Below are positions 8,357 through 18,488 of a stretch of DNA of 64,000 nucleotides, in pieces. The notes under the pieces were generated by a model, which was not told where the DNA came from, did not search any database, and saw only the letters and a list, made by a program, of their open reading frames with translations. Position 1 is the first letter of the stretch; every line of letters starts with the position of its first letter. A program made the translations under genes and the position numbers. Source of the stretch: Pseudomonas laurentiana (lineage in GTDB: Bacteria > Pseudomonadota > Gammaproteobacteria > Pseudomonadales > Pseudomonadaceae); the NCBI RefSeq assembly GCF_014648275.1, contig NZ_BMQU01000003.1:248001-312000 (forward strand), written 5' to 3'.

Positions 8357-11300
8357 GCATGCTGCTCCCGCTGGGCAATCCGGGCCGCCTTGCGGGCCTG
8401 GCTGCGTTCGACATAACGACGGATCAAGACAAAGAACACCGGGGTCAGCAACAGGCCGAAGAAGGTTACCCCGATCATCCCGGAGAACACCGCCACGCCC
8501 ATGGCATGACGCATTTCGGCACCGGCACCGGAAGAGAACACCAGCGGCACCACACCCATGATGAACGCGATCGAGGTCATCAGGATTGGCCGCAGACGCA
8601 GGCGGCACGCTTCCAGCACCGCTGCGAGCGGATCGAGACCTTCGGCTTGTTTGTCCTTGGCGAACTCGACGATCAGAATCGCGTTCTTGCAGGCCAGACC
8701 CACCAATACGATCAAGCCGATCTGGGTGAAGATGTTGTTGTCACCACCGGACAGGATCACCCCGGTAATGGCCGACAACAGGGTCATGGGCACGATCAGG
8801 ATCACTGCCAGTGGCAGGCTCCAGCTTTCGTACTGGGCAGCCAGGACCAGGAAGGCCAACAGCACGCAGAGCGGGAACACGAACAGTGCAGTGTTGCCGG
8901 CAAGGATTTGCTGGTAAGTCAGTTCGGTCCATTCGAAGGTCATGCCGTTGGGCAGTTCCTCCTTGAGCAGCTTCTCCATGGCTTTTTCGGCTTGCCCGGA
9001 GCTGTAGCCTGGAGCAGCGGCACCGTTGATTTCTGCCGTGATAAAGCCGTTGTAGTGCATCACTCGGTCGGGGCCGGCGGTGTCGCTGACCTTGATGAAG
9101 GTCGCCAGCGGGATCATCTCGCCCTGGTTGTTGCGCACCTTCAACTGACCGATCTGCTCAGCGTCGAGACGGAACTGTTGTTCTGCCTGAACGTTGACCT
9201 GATAGGTGCGGCCGAAGCGGTTGAAGTCGTTGGTGTACAGCGAACCGAGGTAGATCTGCAGGGTGTCGAAAATATCGTTGATCGCCACGCCATGGGTCTT
9301 GGCCTTTTCCCGGTCGATGGCGGCATCGACCTGCGGCACGTTGACCTGGTAGCTGGTAAACAGACCGGCCAGCTCCGGCACGCTCCGGCTCTTGGCGATA
9401 ATGTTCTGGGTCTCCTTGTACAGGGCCTCATAACCCAGGTTGCCACGGTCTTCGATCTGCAGGCGGAAGCCGCCGATGGTACCCAGGCCTTGTACCGGCG
9501 GTGGGGGGAAGATCGCGATGTAGGCGTCCTGGATGTCCGCGAACTGGGCATTCAATGCGGCGGCGATGGCGCCCGCCGACTGGCTGGGGTCCTTGCGTTC
9601 ATCGAAGGGCTTGAGCGGGGTGAACACGATGCCGCTGTTCGGGCTGTTGGTGAAACCATTGATCGACAGGCCTGGGAACGCCACCGAATCGGCAACGCCA
9701 GGTTGCTTGAGGGCGATCTCGCTCATCTTCTTGATCACCGCTTCCGTACGGTCCAGGCTCGCGGCATCCGGCAACTGGGCGAAGGCCACCAGGTACTGTT
9801 TGTCCTGGGCCGGGACGAAGCCGGTTGGCGTCGAGGTAAAGCCCAGCCAGGTCATGACCATCAACCCGCCGTAGACGAACAGGGCAATGCCGCTGCTACG
9901 GATAACCCGCCCTACGGTGCCGACGTAGCTGTGGCTGGCGCGCTCGAAGAAACGGTTGAACGGGGTGAACAACCAGCCGCCCAGCAGACGCTCAAGGGCC
10001 TTGGAAAAACGGTCCTTGGGCGCGTGGTGATCCTTGAGCAACACCGCAGCCAAGGCTGGCGACAAGGTCAGTGAGTTGAACGCCGAGATCACGGTGGAGA
10101 TGGCGATGGTCAAGGCGAACTGCTTGTAGAACTGCCCGGTAAGGCCGGAAATGAACGCCGCCGGTACGAACACCGCGCACAGTACCAGTGCCGTGGCGAT
10201 GATTGGCCCGGTCACTTCGCCCATGGCGCGCTTGGTTGCCTCCAGCGGGGTGAGGCCAAGGCCAATGTTGCGTTCGACGTTTTCCACCACGACGATGGCG
10301 TCGTCCACCACGATCCCGATGGCCAGCACCAGGCCGAACAGCGACAGTGCGTTGAGCGAGAAACCGAACAGGTGCATGACCGCAAAGGTACCGATCAGCG
10401 AAACTGGCACCGCCACCAGCGGGATGATCGAGGCGCGCCAGGTCTGCAGGAACAGAATGACCACCAGTACCACCAGGATCAGCGCTTCAAACAGCGTATG
10501 CACGACCGCTTCGATGGAGCCACGGACAAACACAGTCGGGTCATAGACGATGCTGTAGTCCATGCCTTCAGGGAAGCTCTGTTTCAGCTCGTTCATCTTG
10601 GCCCGCACTTCATCGGAGATCTCGATGGCGTTGGAGCCTGGGCGCTGGAAGATCGGGATGGCGACGGCGGGTTGGTTGTTCAACAGTGAGCGCAGGGCGT
10701 ACTGGCTTGAGCCGAGCTCGACCCGGGCGATGTCTTTCAGGCGGGTAATCTCACCGTCGGCACCCGCACGGATGATGATGTTCTCGAACTCTTCTTCATT
10801 GACCAGGCGGCCTTGCGTGTTGACCGACAATTGGAAGCTGGTAGCGCCCGGCGCGGGCGGGGCACCCAGTTGTCCTGCAGCCACCTGACGGTTTTGCTCA
10901 CGGATTGCCGCCACCACATCGCTGGCGGTCAGGTTGCGCGATGCGGTCTTGTTCGGGTCGAGCCAGACCCGCAGCGAATAGTCGCCCATACCGAACAACT
11001 GCACGTCACCGACGCCGCCCAGGCGTGCCAACTCGTCCTTGATGTTGAGGATCGCGTAGTTGGACAGGTAGAGCATGTCATAGCGGTTATCCGGCGAGGT
11101 CAGGTGCACGACCATGGTCAGGTCGGGCGAGGCCTTGTCGACGGTGATGCCGATTCGCGTCACTTCTTCGGGCAGTTTCGGCTGGGTCCGGGTTACACGG
11201 TTCTGTACCTGCACCTGCGCGTTGTCCAGGTCGGTACCCAGGGCGAAAGTGATGGTCAGTGTCAGCTTGCCGTCGGCGGTAGATTGCGACGACATGTAGA

Positions 11301-11532
11301 GCATGCCCTCCACCCCGGTGATGGCCTGCTCCAGCGGTGCGGCGACGGTTTCACCAATGACCTTGGGGTTGGCCCCCGGGAAGTTGGCGCGTACCACCAC
11401 GGTCGGGGGTACCACTTCCGGGTATTCGCTGATCGGCAATTGGAACAGCGAAATGCTGCCGGCGATCAGGATCAGCAGCGACAGCACCGCGGCAAAGATC
11501 GGCCGTGTGATAAAAAACTTGGAAAAATTCAT
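8353..11532 (-). CDS. mexF: RND multidrug efflux transporter MexF
   Basis: This 1059-residue inner-membrane proton/drug antiporter is collinear with P. aeruginosa MexF from the first residues (RPIFAAVLSLLILI) to the end. The two acidic residues of TM4 needed for proton relay are present in VVDDAIVVVEN. The twelve helices and two large periplasmic loops are intact, with no frameshift. MexF pumps chloramphenicol, fluoroquinolones, trimethoprim and quorum-sensing precursors in P. aeruginosa. The gene follows mexE by 12 bases and overlaps oprN by 4 bases. Confidence 0.97.
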   Translation of the reverse strand: MNFSKFFITRPIFAAVLSLLILIAGSISLFQLPISEYPEVVPPTVVVRANFPGANPKVIGETVAAPLEQAITGVEGMLYMSSQSTADGKLTLTITFALGTDLDNAQVQVQNRVTRTQPKLPEEVTRIGITVDKASPDLTMVVHLTSPDNRYDMLYLSNYAILNIKDELARLGGVGDVQLFGMGDYSLRVWLDPNKTASRNLTASDVVAAIREQNRQVAAGQLGAPPAPGATSFQLSVNTQGRLVNEEEFENIIIRAGADGEITRLKDIARVELGSSQYALRSLLNNQPAVAIPIFQRPGSNAIEISDEVRAKMNELKQSFPEGMDYSIVYDPTVFVRGSIEAVVHTLFEALILVVLVVILFLQTWRASIIPLVAVPVSLIGTFAVMHLFGFSLNALSLFGLVLAIGIVVDDAIVVVENVERNIGLGLTPLEATKRAMGEVTGPIIATALVLCAVFVPAAFISGLTGQFYKQFALTIAISTVISAFNSLTLSPALAAVLLKDHHAPKDRFSKALERLLGGWLFTPFNRFFERASHSYVGTVGRVIRSSGIALFVYGGLMVMTWLGFTSTPTGFVPAQDKQYLVAFAQLPDAASLDRTEAVIKKMSEIALKQPGVADSVAFPGLSINGFTNSPNSGIVFTPLKPFDERKDPSQSAGAIAAALNAQFADIQDAYIAIFPPPPVQGLGTIGGFRLQIEDRGNLGYEALYKETQNIIAKSRSVPELAGLFTSYQVNVPQVDAAIDREKAKTHGVAINDIFDTLQIYLGSLYTNDFNRFGRTYQVNVQAEQQFRLDAEQIGQLKVRNNQGEMIPLATFIKVSDTAGPDRVMHYNGFITAEINGAAAPGYSSGQAEKAMEKLLKEELPNGMTFEWTELTYQQILAGNTALFVFPLCVLLAFLVLAAQYESWSLPLAVILIVPMTLLSAITGVILSGGDNNIFTQIGLIVLVGLACKNAILIVEFAKDKQAEGLDPLAAVLEACRLRLRPILMTSIAFIMGVVPLVFSSGAGAEMRHAMGVAVFSGMIGVTFFGLLLTPVFFVLIRRYVERSQARKAARIAQREQHA

Positions 11533-11544
11533 CGGAAGTATCCC

Positions 11545-12786
11545 TTAACCGCGTGGTGCCTGGTTACTGGCGAGCTTGACCGTGGTGTTGCCCGCTGGCT
11601 TGCCGTGGGTACTGGCTTCGAGTGCCTGACGTTGCTGGGCGAGGGCGGCGAGGGTAGCGTCGCTGGCCATTGGCGTGTCTTGCGGGGTAACCGGTGAACC
11701 AGGACGAACTCGCTGCAAGCCCTTGACCACGATGCGCTCGTCCTTGTTCAGGCCGCTACGAACGATACGCAAGCCCTCCAGCTTCGGCCCCAGTTCGACA
11801 GCGCGATAATCGGCCTTGTTGTCCTTGTCCATCACCAGCACGAATTTCTTGCCCAGGTCGGTACCAACGGCTTCGTCGTTGATCAGTACCGCGGAGTAAG
11901 TGGCACTGCCGACCAGCTTCAGGCGCGCATACAGCCCGGGGGTGAATTGCCCGTCGCTGTTGTCGAACACGGCTCGGCCACGGATGGTGCCGGTCTTGGG
12001 GTTGACCTGGTTGTCGACGAAGTTCATCTGCCCCAGGTGTGGGTTGCCTTGTTCGTTTGAAAGGCCGAGGTATACCGGCGTGCTCTGGCCTCGCTGACCG
12101 TCGCGGGCCAATTGGTTGTACTTGAGGTAGACCCGTTCATCGGCATCGAAGTAGGCATAGACCTTGTCGGTGGAGACCACACTGGTCAGCGGCGTGACGT
12201 CGGCGCTGACGATGTTGCCAGCGGTGTACTGGGCGCGGCTGACACGACCGCTGATGGGGGCGGTGACGCGGGTGAAGCTCAGGTTCAGCCGCGCCAGGTC
12301 CAGTTGTGCCTGAATCGCCGCGACGCCCGCGCGCGCTTCGGCAGCAGCGCTGCTGCGCGACTCGGCCAGTTCGGCGGAGATCGCGTTACTGCTGCGCAGG
12401 CGTTCGCCACGCTCCGCTTCGTTGGCGCTGCGGGTGGCAGTGGCGCGGGCTTGCTGCAACTGCGCTTCGAGACGGCGAACTTCTGCCTGGAAGGGGCGCG
12501 GGTCGATCTGAAACAGCAGGTCACCTTTCTTGACCTGAGCGCCCTCAGTAAAGGCCACCTGATCGATCTGCCCGGACACGCGAGGGCGTACCTCGACCGT
12601 TTCCGGAGCCTCCAGCCGGCCAGTGAACTCGTCCCATTCATTGATGGGCTGCTCCAGCACCTTGGCCACGCTGACCGTGGGCGCGCCGGGGGCCTGTACC
12701 GCTTCCGGGGTACGACCGCAGGCACTCATGACCAGAAGTGCCAGGGCGGCGAGGGGATAACGCAAGGGTTTGAGTGACTGCTCCAT
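11545..12786 (-). CDS. mexE: RND efflux periplasmic adaptor MexE
   Basis: 413 residues. The signal peptide ends at a lipobox (MSAC, cysteine 23), so it is an inner-membrane-tethered lipoprotein. The adaptor order is visible: a beta-barrel/lipoyl half (FTGRLEAPETVEVRPRVSG), an alpha-helical hairpin (about residues 100-160), the second lipoyl half (LSFTRVTAPISGRVSRA), then barrel and membrane-proximal domains. It is the first gene of mexEF-oprN. A LysR-type ATC-N9-GAT motif lies about 80 bases upstream. In P. aeruginosa this operon is silent unless MexT is active. Confidence 0.96.
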   Translation of the reverse strand: MEQSLKPLRYPLAALALLVMSACGRTPEAVQAPGAPTVSVAKVLEQPINEWDEFTGRLEAPETVEVRPRVSGQIDQVAFTEGAQVKKGDLLFQIDPRPFQAEVRRLEAQLQQARATATRSANEAERGERLRSSNAISAELAESRSSAAAEARAGVAAIQAQLDLARLNLSFTRVTAPISGRVSRAQYTAGNIVSADVTPLTSVVSTDKVYAYFDADERVYLKYNQLARDGQRGQSTPVYLGLSNEQGNPHLGQMNFVDNQVNPKTGTIRGRAVFDNSDGQFTPGLYARLKLVGSATYSAVLINDEAVGTDLGKKFVLVMDKDNKADYRAVELGPKLEGLRIVRSGLNKDERIVVKGLQRVRPGSPVTPQDTPMASDATLAALAQQRQALEASTHGKPAGNTTVKLASNQAPRG

Positions 12787-12861
12787 GGAGAGAATCCGCC
12801 GATTATTAAAAGTGGGCGAATTCTGCGTTCTAGAGCGGTCAACAACGAATCGAATGAGGCG

Positions 12862-12885
12862 AAGGTAACTATCACTGGGAATGAT
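12862..12885 (-). promoter_or_regulatory. Candidate MexT (nod-box-like) site upstream of mexE
   Basis: Read on the minus strand: ATCA, five bases, AGTGAT, four bases, ACCTT. The MexT consensus described in P. aeruginosa is ATCA-N5-GTCGAT-N4-ACYAT. All spacings agree, the LysR core ATC-N9-GAT is exact, and 11 of 15 defined bases match. It lies 76-99 bases before the mexE start. MexT itself is encoded in this window at 28881-29795. Binding is inferred. Confidence 0.45.
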
Positions 12886-12958
12886 GGAAAGTGTTGGGCC
12901 TCAATCAGCAATATCGGGGATAGGTACCGTTCACCTCGTCCAGAGGCTTAGTCGGGCT

Positions 12959-13693
12959 TCAGGCCTGCTGACGAGTCGCAGCCAGAACGATTTCGCGGAT
13001 GCACACACCTTGGGGCTGGCCATAGGCGTAGTCGATGGCATTGGCGACGTCGTCGGCCGAGAGCACCACGCCACCCATGTCCTGTTTCCAGGCGTGGTAA
13101 CCGGTCTTTATGGTTTCGTCGGTGGTGTGGCTGAGCAGTTCGGTTTCCACCGCGCCTGGCTCAATGGTGATGACCCGGACGTTGTGGGGGGCCAGCTCTT
13201 CACGCAGGTTTTCCGAAAGACCTGTGACGGCGAACTTGGTGCCGACGTAGGCCACGTGGTTGGAGAAGGTTTTGCGCCCGGCGACAGAGCTGACGTTGAT
13301 GATGGTGCCGTGTTTGCGCTCTACCATGCCACGGGCTACGGCGAGGATGCCGTTGAGCAGGCCACGTACGTTGATGTCCAGCATTTGGTCCCATTCCGAT
13401 GGGTCCTGTCGGGTGATATCGCCCAGCAGCATGACGCCGGCGTTGTTGATGATGGCATCCACCGGGCCAAACTGCTGCTCGGCCTGGGCGACCGCGTCGA
13501 GTAGCGCGGCGCGCTGGGTTACATCCACTGATACCGCCAGGGTGTCAGGCAGATTCAGCGCCAGCATGGGTTCCAGGCGACGTGCCAGCAGTAGCAGCGG
13601 GTGTCCACGACGGGAGAGCAGTCGGGCGGTGGCCTGGCCAATACCGGAACTGGCGCCGGTGATGACAATGAGGGGCTTGCGGGTAGTCGTCAT
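12959..13693 (-). CDS. Short-chain dehydrogenase/reductase
   Basis: 244 residues with the start at 13693, where AGGAGCG precedes ATG by about 7 bases. A longer open frame upstream is not needed. Classical SDR features are present: cofactor loop TGASSGIG near the N-terminus, NNAG, the catalytic Ser in INVSSVAG, and the Tyr and Lys in VAYVGTKFA. It resembles YdfG/serine-dehydrogenase-type SDRs that reduce small hydroxy or keto compounds with NADP(H). It is divergent from the LysR gene at 13817, a common regulator-target arrangement. It lies 172 bases upstream of mexE in the same direction, so read-through into the efflux operon is possible. Confidence 0.88.
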   Translation of the reverse strand: MTTTRKPLIVITGASSGIGQATARLLSRRGHPLLLLARRLEPMLALNLPDTLAVSVDVTQRAALLDAVAQAEQQFGPVDAIINNAGVMLLGDITRQDPSEWDQMLDINVRGLLNGILAVARGMVERKHGTIINVSSVAGRKTFSNHVAYVGTKFAVTGLSENLREELAPHNVRVITIEPGAVETELLSHTTDETIKTGYHAWKQDMGGVVLSADDVANAIDYAYGQPQGVCIREIVLAATRQQA

Positions 13694-13816
13694 GAAAGGC
13701 GCTCCTGAAATCGAAATACGTGATGGCTTGAGGTGAGCGAAACTATAGGGCGCACCAGAAAGCCTGAAAAATGGATTATTCTTCTTCCTGCTATCGGCTT
13801 TTTTTATGGGTTGACA

Positions 13817-14632
13817 ATGGATTACCGCCAACTTCGCGCTTTTATCGCCGTTTTTGAGGCGCGCAACATCACGGTTGCTGCGCGGCGTATCCACCTCAGC
13901 CAGCCGGCACTTTCCGCGAGCATCAAATTGTTGGAAGAAGCCTTGGGTATCACATTGTTTGTGCGCCAGGCGCGCGGGGTGGAGGTCACCGACGATGCTC
14001 GCGCGCTTTACCCGCAGGCCAGGCGCATGGTGGCGGACGTCGACAGTCTGGCCCGACAATTTCGCGAAAAGCGTCACCGTGGGCTGCTACAGGTCGGCGT
14101 GGAGCAGGACATTGCCCGGTGTTACGTTCAGGCGCTGATTCGTGGCGCGAGCCAAGTCGTTCCCGGCGTGTTACTGGGGCTACTGGAGGGCTGTGAAGGG
14201 GATGCGCGGTTGGCGAGCGAGGAACTGCGTTGTGAAGACGAATTGTTCTTACCGTTGTGGAGCGAGCCGTATGTACTGGCGCGGCCTATGGACCATCGCT
14301 TGGCAGAGGGTGAGTTGACCATCGACTATGCACTGGAGCAGGCAGCCTGGATCACATGTCCAGGCCATGCCAGTCACCAGCGCCTGCTGCCCTTGTACGG
14401 TTCAGGTGCTATCACTCCCGAAGCCCAGGCCGGCTCCTTCAGGCTGGCACTTGCCTTGGTCGCTGCCGGTCAGGGCATGGCCGTGGTACCCAAGTCCCTG
14501 GCTGAAGAGCAGCCTGAAGTTCTGGTGCGATCATTGCCCATGCTTGATCTCAAACGCCGCATTGGCCTGTGCTATTCGGCTCAGGCGCTGGACAATCCGG
14601 CGTTGGTGCAACTGCGTGATGCCATGCGCTGA
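13817..14632 (+). CDS. LysR-family transcriptional regulator
   Basis: 271 residues counted from MDYRQLRAF, the normal beginning of the family; the open frame extends further upstream without a family-like sequence. The helix-turn-helix occupies about residues 18-38 (NITVAARRIHLSQPALSASI), and a shortish effector domain follows. The 123-base region shared with the divergent SDR gene makes that SDR its likely target. It is not MexT, which is identified separately at 28881-29795. The inducer is unknown. Confidence 0.88.
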   Translation: MDYRQLRAFIAVFEARNITVAARRIHLSQPALSASIKLLEEALGITLFVRQARGVEVTDDARALYPQARRMVADVDSLARQFREKRHRGLLQVGVEQDIARCYVQALIRGASQVVPGVLLGLLEGCEGDARLASEELRCEDELFLPLWSEPYVLARPMDHRLAEGELTIDYALEQAAWITCPGHASHQRLLPLYGSGAITPEAQAGSFRLALALVAAGQGMAVVPKSLAEEQPEVLVRSLPMLDLKRRIGLCYSAQALDNPALVQLRDAMR

Positions 14633-14662
14633 CAGCCAGCCCCTGCAGCCGGTGTTGCAGGT

Positions 14663-17086
14663 TTACTTGCTGTCAGGCAGCGCGTAAGCAATTACATAAT
14701 CGCCACGATCGGGTGACTGACGCGCACCACCAGCGGTGATGACGATGTACTGCTTGCCCGTTTTCGGCGAAACGTAGGTCATCGGGCCTCCCTGACTGCC
14801 CACAGGTAGGCGGGCTTTCCAGGCCTCCTCACCGTTGGCCGAGTTGAAGGCACGCAGGTAGTAATCCTGGGTGCCGGCAATGAACACCAGGCCGCCCTGG
14901 GTAGACAGCGTGCCGCCTAGCGTTGGCATGCCGATCGGCAGAGGCAGGTGCATCTTGATACCCAATGGGCCTGTGTCCTGGACGGTGCCAACCGGTACTT
15001 GCCAGGCAATTTTCTGGCTCTTCATGTCGATGGCGGTCAGGGTCCCAAAGGGTGGTGCCTGGCAAGGGATGCCTGCGACCGACAGGAAGCGGTTCTTGTT
15101 CACGGCATACGGGGTGCCTTTGAGGGGTACCGCGCCCATGCCGGTGTTCAATGCTTCACCACCGGAAGAGGCCTTGGCATCTTTCTGCTGTGGGATCATC
15201 TGGATCCACAGGCCCAGACGCATGTCGTTGACGAAGATGAAGCCGTGTACCGGATCGGTCGAAATGCTGCCCCAGTTCATCCCGCCCAGCGAGCCAGGGA
15301 AGCTCAACGACACATCGGTGCCAGGTGCGGTGAACAACCCGTCGTAACGCATTTTCTTGAATGAGATACGGCACAGCAGTTGGTCGAATGGCGTGGCTCC
15401 CCACATGTCCGACTCCGAAAGGTGCTGTGCGCCGATCTGCGGCATGCCGACCGATTTCGGCTGGGTCAGCGAGTAAGGTTCGTTCGGGATGTTGGCCGCC
15501 TTGACCGGAACCTCTTCAACCTGGGTAAGCGGCTGGCCCGTGTGGCGGTCCAGCACATAGATCTGGCCGGCTTTGGTACCGATCACAACGGCAGGGACCT
15601 TACTGCCGTCAGCCTTGGTGAAATCGATCAGGCTTGGTTGCATCGGCAGGTCGAAGTCCCACAGGTCATTGTGGACGGTCTGGTAGACCCACTTCTCTTC
15701 GCCAGTGGTAGCGTTCAGCGCCAGAATGGAAGCGCCGTACTTGTGGTTCAGCGCCGTACGCTCCGCACCGTAGAGGTCAGTGGACGAGCTGCCCATCGGC
15801 AAGAAGACGGTGTTCATTGCCGGGTCATAGGACATCGGTGCCCAGCTGTTAGGCGTACTGCGCACATAGGTGCTGCCGGCCGCCGGCGCTTGCTTGTCTT
15901 GTGGGTTGCCCGGGTCGAATGCCCAGCGCATTTCGCCGCTGATCACATCGAAGCCACGGATCACGCCGCCTGGCATGTCGGTCTGGACGTTGTCGGCCAC
16001 TCGGCCGCCCACCACCACCGTGGTCCCGGCCATCAGCGGTGCCGAGGACAACTGATAATAGGCGTCGGGTACATCACCCAGACCGGCTTTCAGGTCAACC
16101 TGGCCATGCTTGCCGAAGTCTTGGCAGTACTCGCCGGTGTCGGCGTCCACGGCGATCAGGCGCGCATCGATGGTGTTGGTCAGCACGCGGCGTTGGCAGG
16201 CGGCACCGGCGGGTACCGATACAGGCTTGGCCGGCGTGCTGCCATCGGTGGGTTGGGCGACTGCAGCGGTAGCATCGAAGTAGGCGAGACCGCGGCAGCG
16301 CTGCCAGACAGCAGATTTGGCGTTGATCTCGTTTTTCCACAGTTGTTTGCCAGTGTCGGCATCCAGTGCAATGAGGTTGTTGTGCGGGGTGCAGATGAAC
16401 ACCTTGTCGCCAACCTGCAACGGAGTCATCTGGTCTTCGGCGCCATTGCCATCACTGATGGCCACGTCGCCAGTGTGGTAGGTCCAGGCCGGTGCCAGCT
16501 TCGAAACGTTGTCACGGTTGATCTGGTCCAGCGCGGCGAAGCGGCCACCCCCTTCGTCGTTACCGTAGTGTTCCCAGTTTTTCTGGGCCTTGGCAGGGTC
16601 TACCTTGGTCAGTCCGGGGCCGTTACCGGTCGACAGCACAGGATCGTGGGGGAAGAACATGCCAGCGAAACCCGCCACCAAGGCGATTGCCAGAACACCG
16701 CTCGGGGCGTAGCTAGCGCTACCGCTGGCCAAGCCATTGGCCTTGCGCAGGGCAGGGTAGATCAACGCGACCAGCAGGCTCAGCACGCCCAGAGCGAACA
16801 AGCGAGAGATCTGCGGCCAGAAGTTCAGACCGGCATCGGCGAGCGCCCAGACCACGGTCATTACCATCACGGCCGCGAACAACCAGACGCCCGACAGGCG
16901 CTGTCTGAAGAGCAGAATGGAGGATACGGTCAAACCGAGACCGGCGAGCAGAAAGTACCAGCTGCCGCCAAGCGTAGCCAGGTATCCACCACCTGCTGCG
17001 AAGAGTAACCCGAATACCAGCACGCCAAAGGCGCCGAACCCTATGAGCCAGCGACCGGCGGATGCCGGAGGTCGAGACGTAGTCAT
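14663..17086 (-). CDS. gcd: PQQ-dependent membrane-bound glucose dehydrogenase
   Basis: 807 residues from the ATG at 17086, which has AAGGA about 9 bases upstream. Five hydrophobic helices fill about residues 10-145 and anchor the protein in the inner membrane. The periplasmic eight-bladed PQQ propeller follows. The catalytic aspartate region DLWDFDLPMQP and the PQQ-contact lysine in GTKAGQIYVLDR match quinoprotein glucose dehydrogenase. The enzyme oxidises glucose to gluconate in the periplasm and passes electrons to ubiquinone; it also underlies phosphate solubilisation by acid release. PQQ synthesis genes are not nearby. It converges on the LysR gene with a 30-base gap. Confidence 0.96.
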   Translation of the reverse strand: MTTSRPPASAGRWLIGFGAFGVLVFGLLFAAGGGYLATLGGSWYFLLAGLGLTVSSILLFRQRLSGVWLFAAVMVMTVVWALADAGLNFWPQISRLFALGVLSLLVALIYPALRKANGLASGSASYAPSGVLAIALVAGFAGMFFPHDPVLSTGNGPGLTKVDPAKAQKNWEHYGNDEGGGRFAALDQINRDNVSKLAPAWTYHTGDVAISDGNGAEDQMTPLQVGDKVFICTPHNNLIALDADTGKQLWKNEINAKSAVWQRCRGLAYFDATAAVAQPTDGSTPAKPVSVPAGAACQRRVLTNTIDARLIAVDADTGEYCQDFGKHGQVDLKAGLGDVPDAYYQLSSAPLMAGTTVVVGGRVADNVQTDMPGGVIRGFDVISGEMRWAFDPGNPQDKQAPAAGSTYVRSTPNSWAPMSYDPAMNTVFLPMGSSSTDLYGAERTALNHKYGASILALNATTGEEKWVYQTVHNDLWDFDLPMQPSLIDFTKADGSKVPAVVIGTKAGQIYVLDRHTGQPLTQVEEVPVKAANIPNEPYSLTQPKSVGMPQIGAQHLSESDMWGATPFDQLLCRISFKKMRYDGLFTAPGTDVSLSFPGSLGGMNWGSISTDPVHGFIFVNDMRLGLWIQMIPQQKDAKASSGGEALNTGMGAVPLKGTPYAVNKNRFLSVAGIPCQAPPFGTLTAIDMKSQKIAWQVPVGTVQDTGPLGIKMHLPLPIGMPTLGGTLSTQGGLVFIAGTQDYYLRAFNSANGEEAWKARLPVGSQGGPMTYVSPKTGKQYIVITAGGARQSPDRGDYVIAYALPDSK

Positions 17087-17445
17087 GTTGCATGATCCTT
17101 CTGACGCATGAGCGTTTGTGGGAGTAGTTTTAGAGTAGAGGAGGCCAGGGTGCTTGGCCTTGTTTTCAGGACGCTGGTCGCTGGGGAGTCTCAACGTCTG
17201 CGCATCGCCGCTGTCACAACCGCTCAGGGCGATGTGTTCGGTGAAGGCCGAAAACTTATGGACTAAATAGTTAGTTTTCAGAAGATATCAAAAAATCAGG
17301 CTGGTTGCGACACGTTGTCATTTGTCAGAAGAGAGAAATACGGTTGCTGAATGGGCAGCAATCGAGGGTGGACAACGCTGTAGCTGGCTCAGGCGCTGAT
17401 ACATTGGGCTACCATGACGCCATGCAAATCGGCGGATAGCCGCCT
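17087..17445. other. Intergenic region upstream of gcd
   Basis: This 359-base gap should contain the gcd promoter (reading leftwards). No open frame of interest is present. At 17250-17279 there is a weak AT-rich dyad: GAAAAC and GTTTTC at the outside, ACTAA and TTAGT inside. It could be an operator, but nothing links it to a known regulator. Confidence 0.5.
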
Positions 17446-18381
17446 TCAGGTCGGCGACGCTGGCTTAGGCGCTACGGTAAAGCGCTCGTTTTGCTTATAG
17501 CGCAACGCATCGATCACAACCCCGAGCGCCGATGACTGTTCACGCCGGTTTGGGTAATAGAGGTGATATCCAGGAAACGGTTGGCACCAGTCCTCTAGCA
17601 CTCGTACAAGGCTTCCCTCGGCCAGCGCGTTGGTCACCATGTCTTCCGGCAGAAATGCCAAGCCGCAGCCTGCCACTGCCGCGCGGAGAATCGGTACGCT
17701 GCTGTTAAATGTCCATTGCCCTTCGACGCGGGCTTTCACCTCGTCGCCATCCTTTTCGAAGTCCCATAGCAGCAGGCTGCCGTGGGTGGGCAAGCGCAGG
17801 TTGATGCAATTGTGCTCTGACAGGTCGCCTGGCGCCAAAGGCCGAGTGTGTTTGCGAAAGTATTCCGGCGATGCCACGACCGCCATGCGCAGTCGTGGGC
17901 CGATTGGGATGGCAATCATGTCTTTGGCAACCTGATCGCCCAGGCGCACTCCGGCGTCGTAGCGCTGCGCCACGATGTCGGAGAGGGCATAGTCGACGGT
18001 GATCTCTACCTTGATGTTCGGGTAGTCGGGTAGAACCTTCAGAAGCTTGGGCCACAGAATGTTGTTCGCCGCATGCTCTGACGCTGAAATTCTGATGCTA
18101 CCGGCCGGCGTATCCCGAAACTCAGCGACTGCCGCCAGTTCCTTTTCTATTTCGTCGAACCGCGGTGCCATGGACTGATATAGGCGTTGGCCGGCTTCGG
18201 TGGTAGACACGCTTCGTGTTGTCCGAGTCAGCAGTCGGACACCTAATCGGGTTTCAAGGGCTCGCATGGTGTGACTGATGGCTGATTGCGAGACGCCCAA
18301 CTGAGCTGCTGCGCGCGTGAAACTGCCTTCGCGGGCGATGATCACGAAGGCTTGAAGCTCGTTGAGGTTGGCCCGAGACAT
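17446..18381 (-). CDS. LysR-family transcriptional regulator (YafC-like)
   Basis: 311 residues. The N-terminal winged helix-turn-helix is typical (SFTRAAAQLGVSQSAISHTM at about residues 20-40), followed by a full effector-binding domain with the LysR-group marks RLLTRTTRSVS and RISASEHAA. It is the last of three same-strand genes after an aldo/keto reductase and an alpha/beta hydrolase, with about 107 bases to the hydrolase. This regulator-hydrolase-reductase grouping suggests that it controls them in response to a carbonyl or ester compound. The ligand is not known. Confidence 0.9.
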   Translation of the reverse strand: MSRANLNELQAFVIIAREGSFTRAAAQLGVSQSAISHTMRALETRLGVRLLTRTTRSVSTTEAGQRLYQSMAPRFDEIEKELAAVAEFRDTPAGSIRISASEHAANNILWPKLLKVLPDYPNIKVEITVDYALSDIVAQRYDAGVRLGDQVAKDMIAIPIGPRLRMAVVASPEYFRKHTRPLAPGDLSEHNCINLRLPTHGSLLLWDFEKDGDEVKARVEGQWTFNSSVPILRAAVAGCGLAFLPEDMVTNALAEGSLVRVLEDWCQPFPGYHLYYPNRREQSSALGVVIDALRYKQNERFTVAPKPASPT

Positions 18382-18488
18382 TTATGAGAATCCTTCATGA
18401 AGTGGGAATGTATTGTCCTATCTATCATGTCCCATATGGCCCGGGGAGGTTTAGATTCCTGTCCATCTGTAACAGTTGCTTCCTGGCA

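Noticed and set aside
8257..10074. A 605-codon plus-strand frame across oprN and mexF
   Set aside because: It lies opposite two strongly conserved efflux genes. Its Gln/His/Gly-rich translation is typical of GC-rich antisense frames.
15380..17008. A 542-codon plus-strand frame opposite gcd
   Set aside because: The sense strand encodes full-length glucose dehydrogenase with its active-site motifs. The antisense product has no recognisable features.
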